A DNA stretch of 5,945 nt from a bacterium. Lineage in GTDB: Bacteria; Zhuqueibacterota; Zhuqueibacteria; Residuimicrobiales; Residuimicrobiaceae. The stretch spans positions 1 to 5,945 of the forward strand of contig JAAYTV010000533.1 of assembly GCA_012523655.1 (NCBI GenBank), given 5' to 3'. How positions within the stretch are numbered: position 1 is the stretch's first letter; every line of letters begins with the position of its first letter. The notes below the pieces were generated by a model. The model saw only the letters and a list, made by a program, of their open reading frames with translations, did no database searches and had not been told where the DNA came from. A program made the position numbers and the translations under genes. Below are positions 4,824 through 5,945 of this stretch, piece after piece.

Positions 4824-5945
4824 TCATCTGATCAGCACCATCTTTCTCATGTCACGGAATTGCTCTGTCGTGAGCAACACGAGAAAGACGCCGCTGCTCA
4901 AGACCACTCCTGAATCATCGCAGCCGTCCCAGGACACCTCATACGCGCCTTTGCTGCGCCAGCCGTTTTCCAGACGCCGCACATGCGCGCCGCCGGCATC
5001 GACGATGTCCAACTGCATCTTGACATCCGCCGGCAGACAATATGCAATGCACGTCGATTCGTTGAATGGATTCGGATAGGCGTTGAGCAGGCCGAAAGTA
5101 TTGGGCAGAGGCATGGTTACCTGAACAGGGCCGTAATATTCAAAACGGCCGTCCCGGCTGATCTCTTTAAGCCGATAAAAATATTGAACCCCTTTTTTTA
5201 CCTTGGCATCGCGGTAGGAATAACCCTGCCCGCTGCTGCTGCCGCTGACCGCAGGAATAAAATCGATCTCGGTGAAAACATGCCCATCTTCGCTACGCTC
5301 GAGAGAAAAACCCAAATGATCCCACTCGAGCTCGGTACGCCAGCTGATCTGTACCCCCTCGCCACGGACCTCCGCTTTGAAGGAAGCGAGTTTGACCGGA
5401 GTGTCAGTATCGATGAGATTCGCCAATAGCCACCAGAAGGCCTTGCCTTTGTTTTCGCAGCTGGCAAGCGTGGTGTGACCGGGGCCGTTGGGATCATAAT
5501 AGTCCGGATGCTCTTTGGGAATGGACTGGCCGGCATGGATACACCAATTGGGAACTACGTAGCTGGCCATCTCCCCATTGCTCCAGGCATCGATATCGCC
5601 GAAATCGAAAAGGGGCTTGCCCTGAGAACGGCAGTACTCGCGCAGGGCGATGTTAAACTGGTTTCTGCTGTCTCCGGAGCAATCGGTCTGCTGCGCGTTG
5701 CCGGTCGCATAGATAAAAAGGATCTTGGGGTACTGCTGCTCAAGCGCGTTCATCCGGCTGATGTAATTTTGCAACAACGCCTGCCATTCGGCAGTCTCAG
5801 GTTGGCCGCACCACATGTACATGACCGTGTTGATCTCTGGATTCTTGGCCAGCGCATCGGGCACAGTGGGGAAGAAATCCTCCGGCGCCCACGTGTCACT
5901 CCGGTCGCGGATGCACAGGGCGTTGGCGGCCGACGGCAGGCTCCA
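4824..5945 (-). CDS. Secreted SGNH-hydrolase-like protein with C-terminal T9SS/FlgD-type sorting domain, N-terminus outside window
   Basis: Read leftwards, the frame is open to the right edge, so 373 C-terminal residues are visible; a GTG at 5864 is internal, since 27 further codons precede it. Visible residues about 35-180 look like the second half of an SGNH/GDSL-type hydrolase: INTVMYMW, YPKILFIYATGN, a Q/N-rich helix, GKPLFDFGDIDAW, and a late GHTTLASCENKG followed by AFWWLLANLI, where His157 is the best candidate catalytic His. The catalytic Ser block would be upstream and is not seen. A beta-sandwich, FnIII-like segment follows (about 185-278: SFKAEVRGEGVQISW, LERSEDGHVFTEI, QYFYRLKEISRDG). 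The last 90 residues are a FlgD-Ig/T9SS type A sorting domain: NAYPNPFN at 288-295, a SWDGCDDSG turn near 338-346, terminal KMVLIR. This indicates export to the cell surface or medium. The N-terminal signal peptide must be outside the window. Likely substrates are esters or acetylated glycans, but the enzyme activity is unproven and the domain could be degenerate. Confidence 0.75.
   Translation of the reverse strand, partial: WSLPSAANALCIRDRSDTWAPEDFFPTVPDALAKNPEINTVMYMWCGQPETAEWQALLQNYISRMNALEQQYPKILFIYATGNAQQTDCSGDSRNQFNIALREYCRSQGKPLFDFGDIDAWSNGEMASYVVPNWCIHAGQSIPKEHPDYYDPNGPGHTTLASCENKGKAFWWLLANLIDTDTPVKLASFKAEVRGEGVQISWRTELEWDHLGFSLERSEDGHVFTEIDFIPAVSGSSSGQGYSYRDAKVKKGVQYFYRLKEISRDGRFEYYGPVQVTMPLPNTFGLLNAYPNPFNESTCIAYCLPADVKMQLDIVDAGGAHVRRLENGWRSKGAYEVSWDGCDDSGVVLSSGVFLVLLTTEQFRDMRKMVLIR

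Noticed and set aside
4983..5429. Plus-strand open frame of 148 codons over the leftward gene
   Set aside because: It is antisense to a frame with recognisable hydrolase-like and sorting-domain motifs, shows no domain of its own and has no ribosome binding site; a shadow frame.
5862..5864. GTG as the start codon of the leftward gene
   Set aside because: The frame continues without a stop to the window edge and the domain is clearly entered in the middle; no signal peptide follows the GTG, which an exported protein would need.

Overview
The window holds five protein genes and no RNA gene, insertion sequence or CRISPR array that I can see. Four genes read rightwards and look like one transcription unit (first gap is a 14-base overlap, then gaps of 37 and 46 bases). 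A fifth gene comes in convergently from the right edge. Both end genes are cut by the window. The DNA is moderately GC-rich with no obvious compositional break.

Likely source: an uncultured or little-studied bacterium of the FCB-type lineages (for example KSB1, Calditrichota or relatives). The only direct hint is the leftward gene, whose product ends in a FlgD-like/type IX secretion (T9SS) sorting domain with the NAYPNPFN signature and a terminal KMVLIR. This is an inference from protein style, not a taxonomic assignment.

Positions 2-4693: (1) the C-terminal two thirds of a PaaK/CapK-type adenylate-forming ligase; (2) a fusion of an acyl carrier protein domain (phosphopantetheine serine in GLDSL) with a C-terminal GNAT acyltransferase domain; (3) a FemAB/GNAT-like transferase of 410 aa; (4) a fold-type III PLP-dependent decarboxylase of the DAP/ornithine family whose active-site motif is GPICTPMD instead of the GPLCESGD of LysA. 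Together these suggest a carrier-protein pathway: an acid or amino acid is activated by the ligase, loaded on the ACP, decarboxylated while tethered, and transferred by the GNAT or FemAB-like enzymes. The closest parallels I know are the BtrJ/BtrI/BtrK steps of butirosin side-chain synthesis and the ligase/ACP/PLP-decarboxylase/FemAB sets beside exosortase A loci. The substrate and final acceptor cannot be read from the sequence.

Positions 4694-4823: a 130-base convergent intergenic region with a short perfect GC hairpin but no T tract.

Positions 4824-5945 (minus): the C-terminal part of a secreted protein with an SGNH-hydrolase-like domain, a beta-sandwich (FnIII-like) segment and the C-terminal sorting domain. 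It is probably not part of the same operon.
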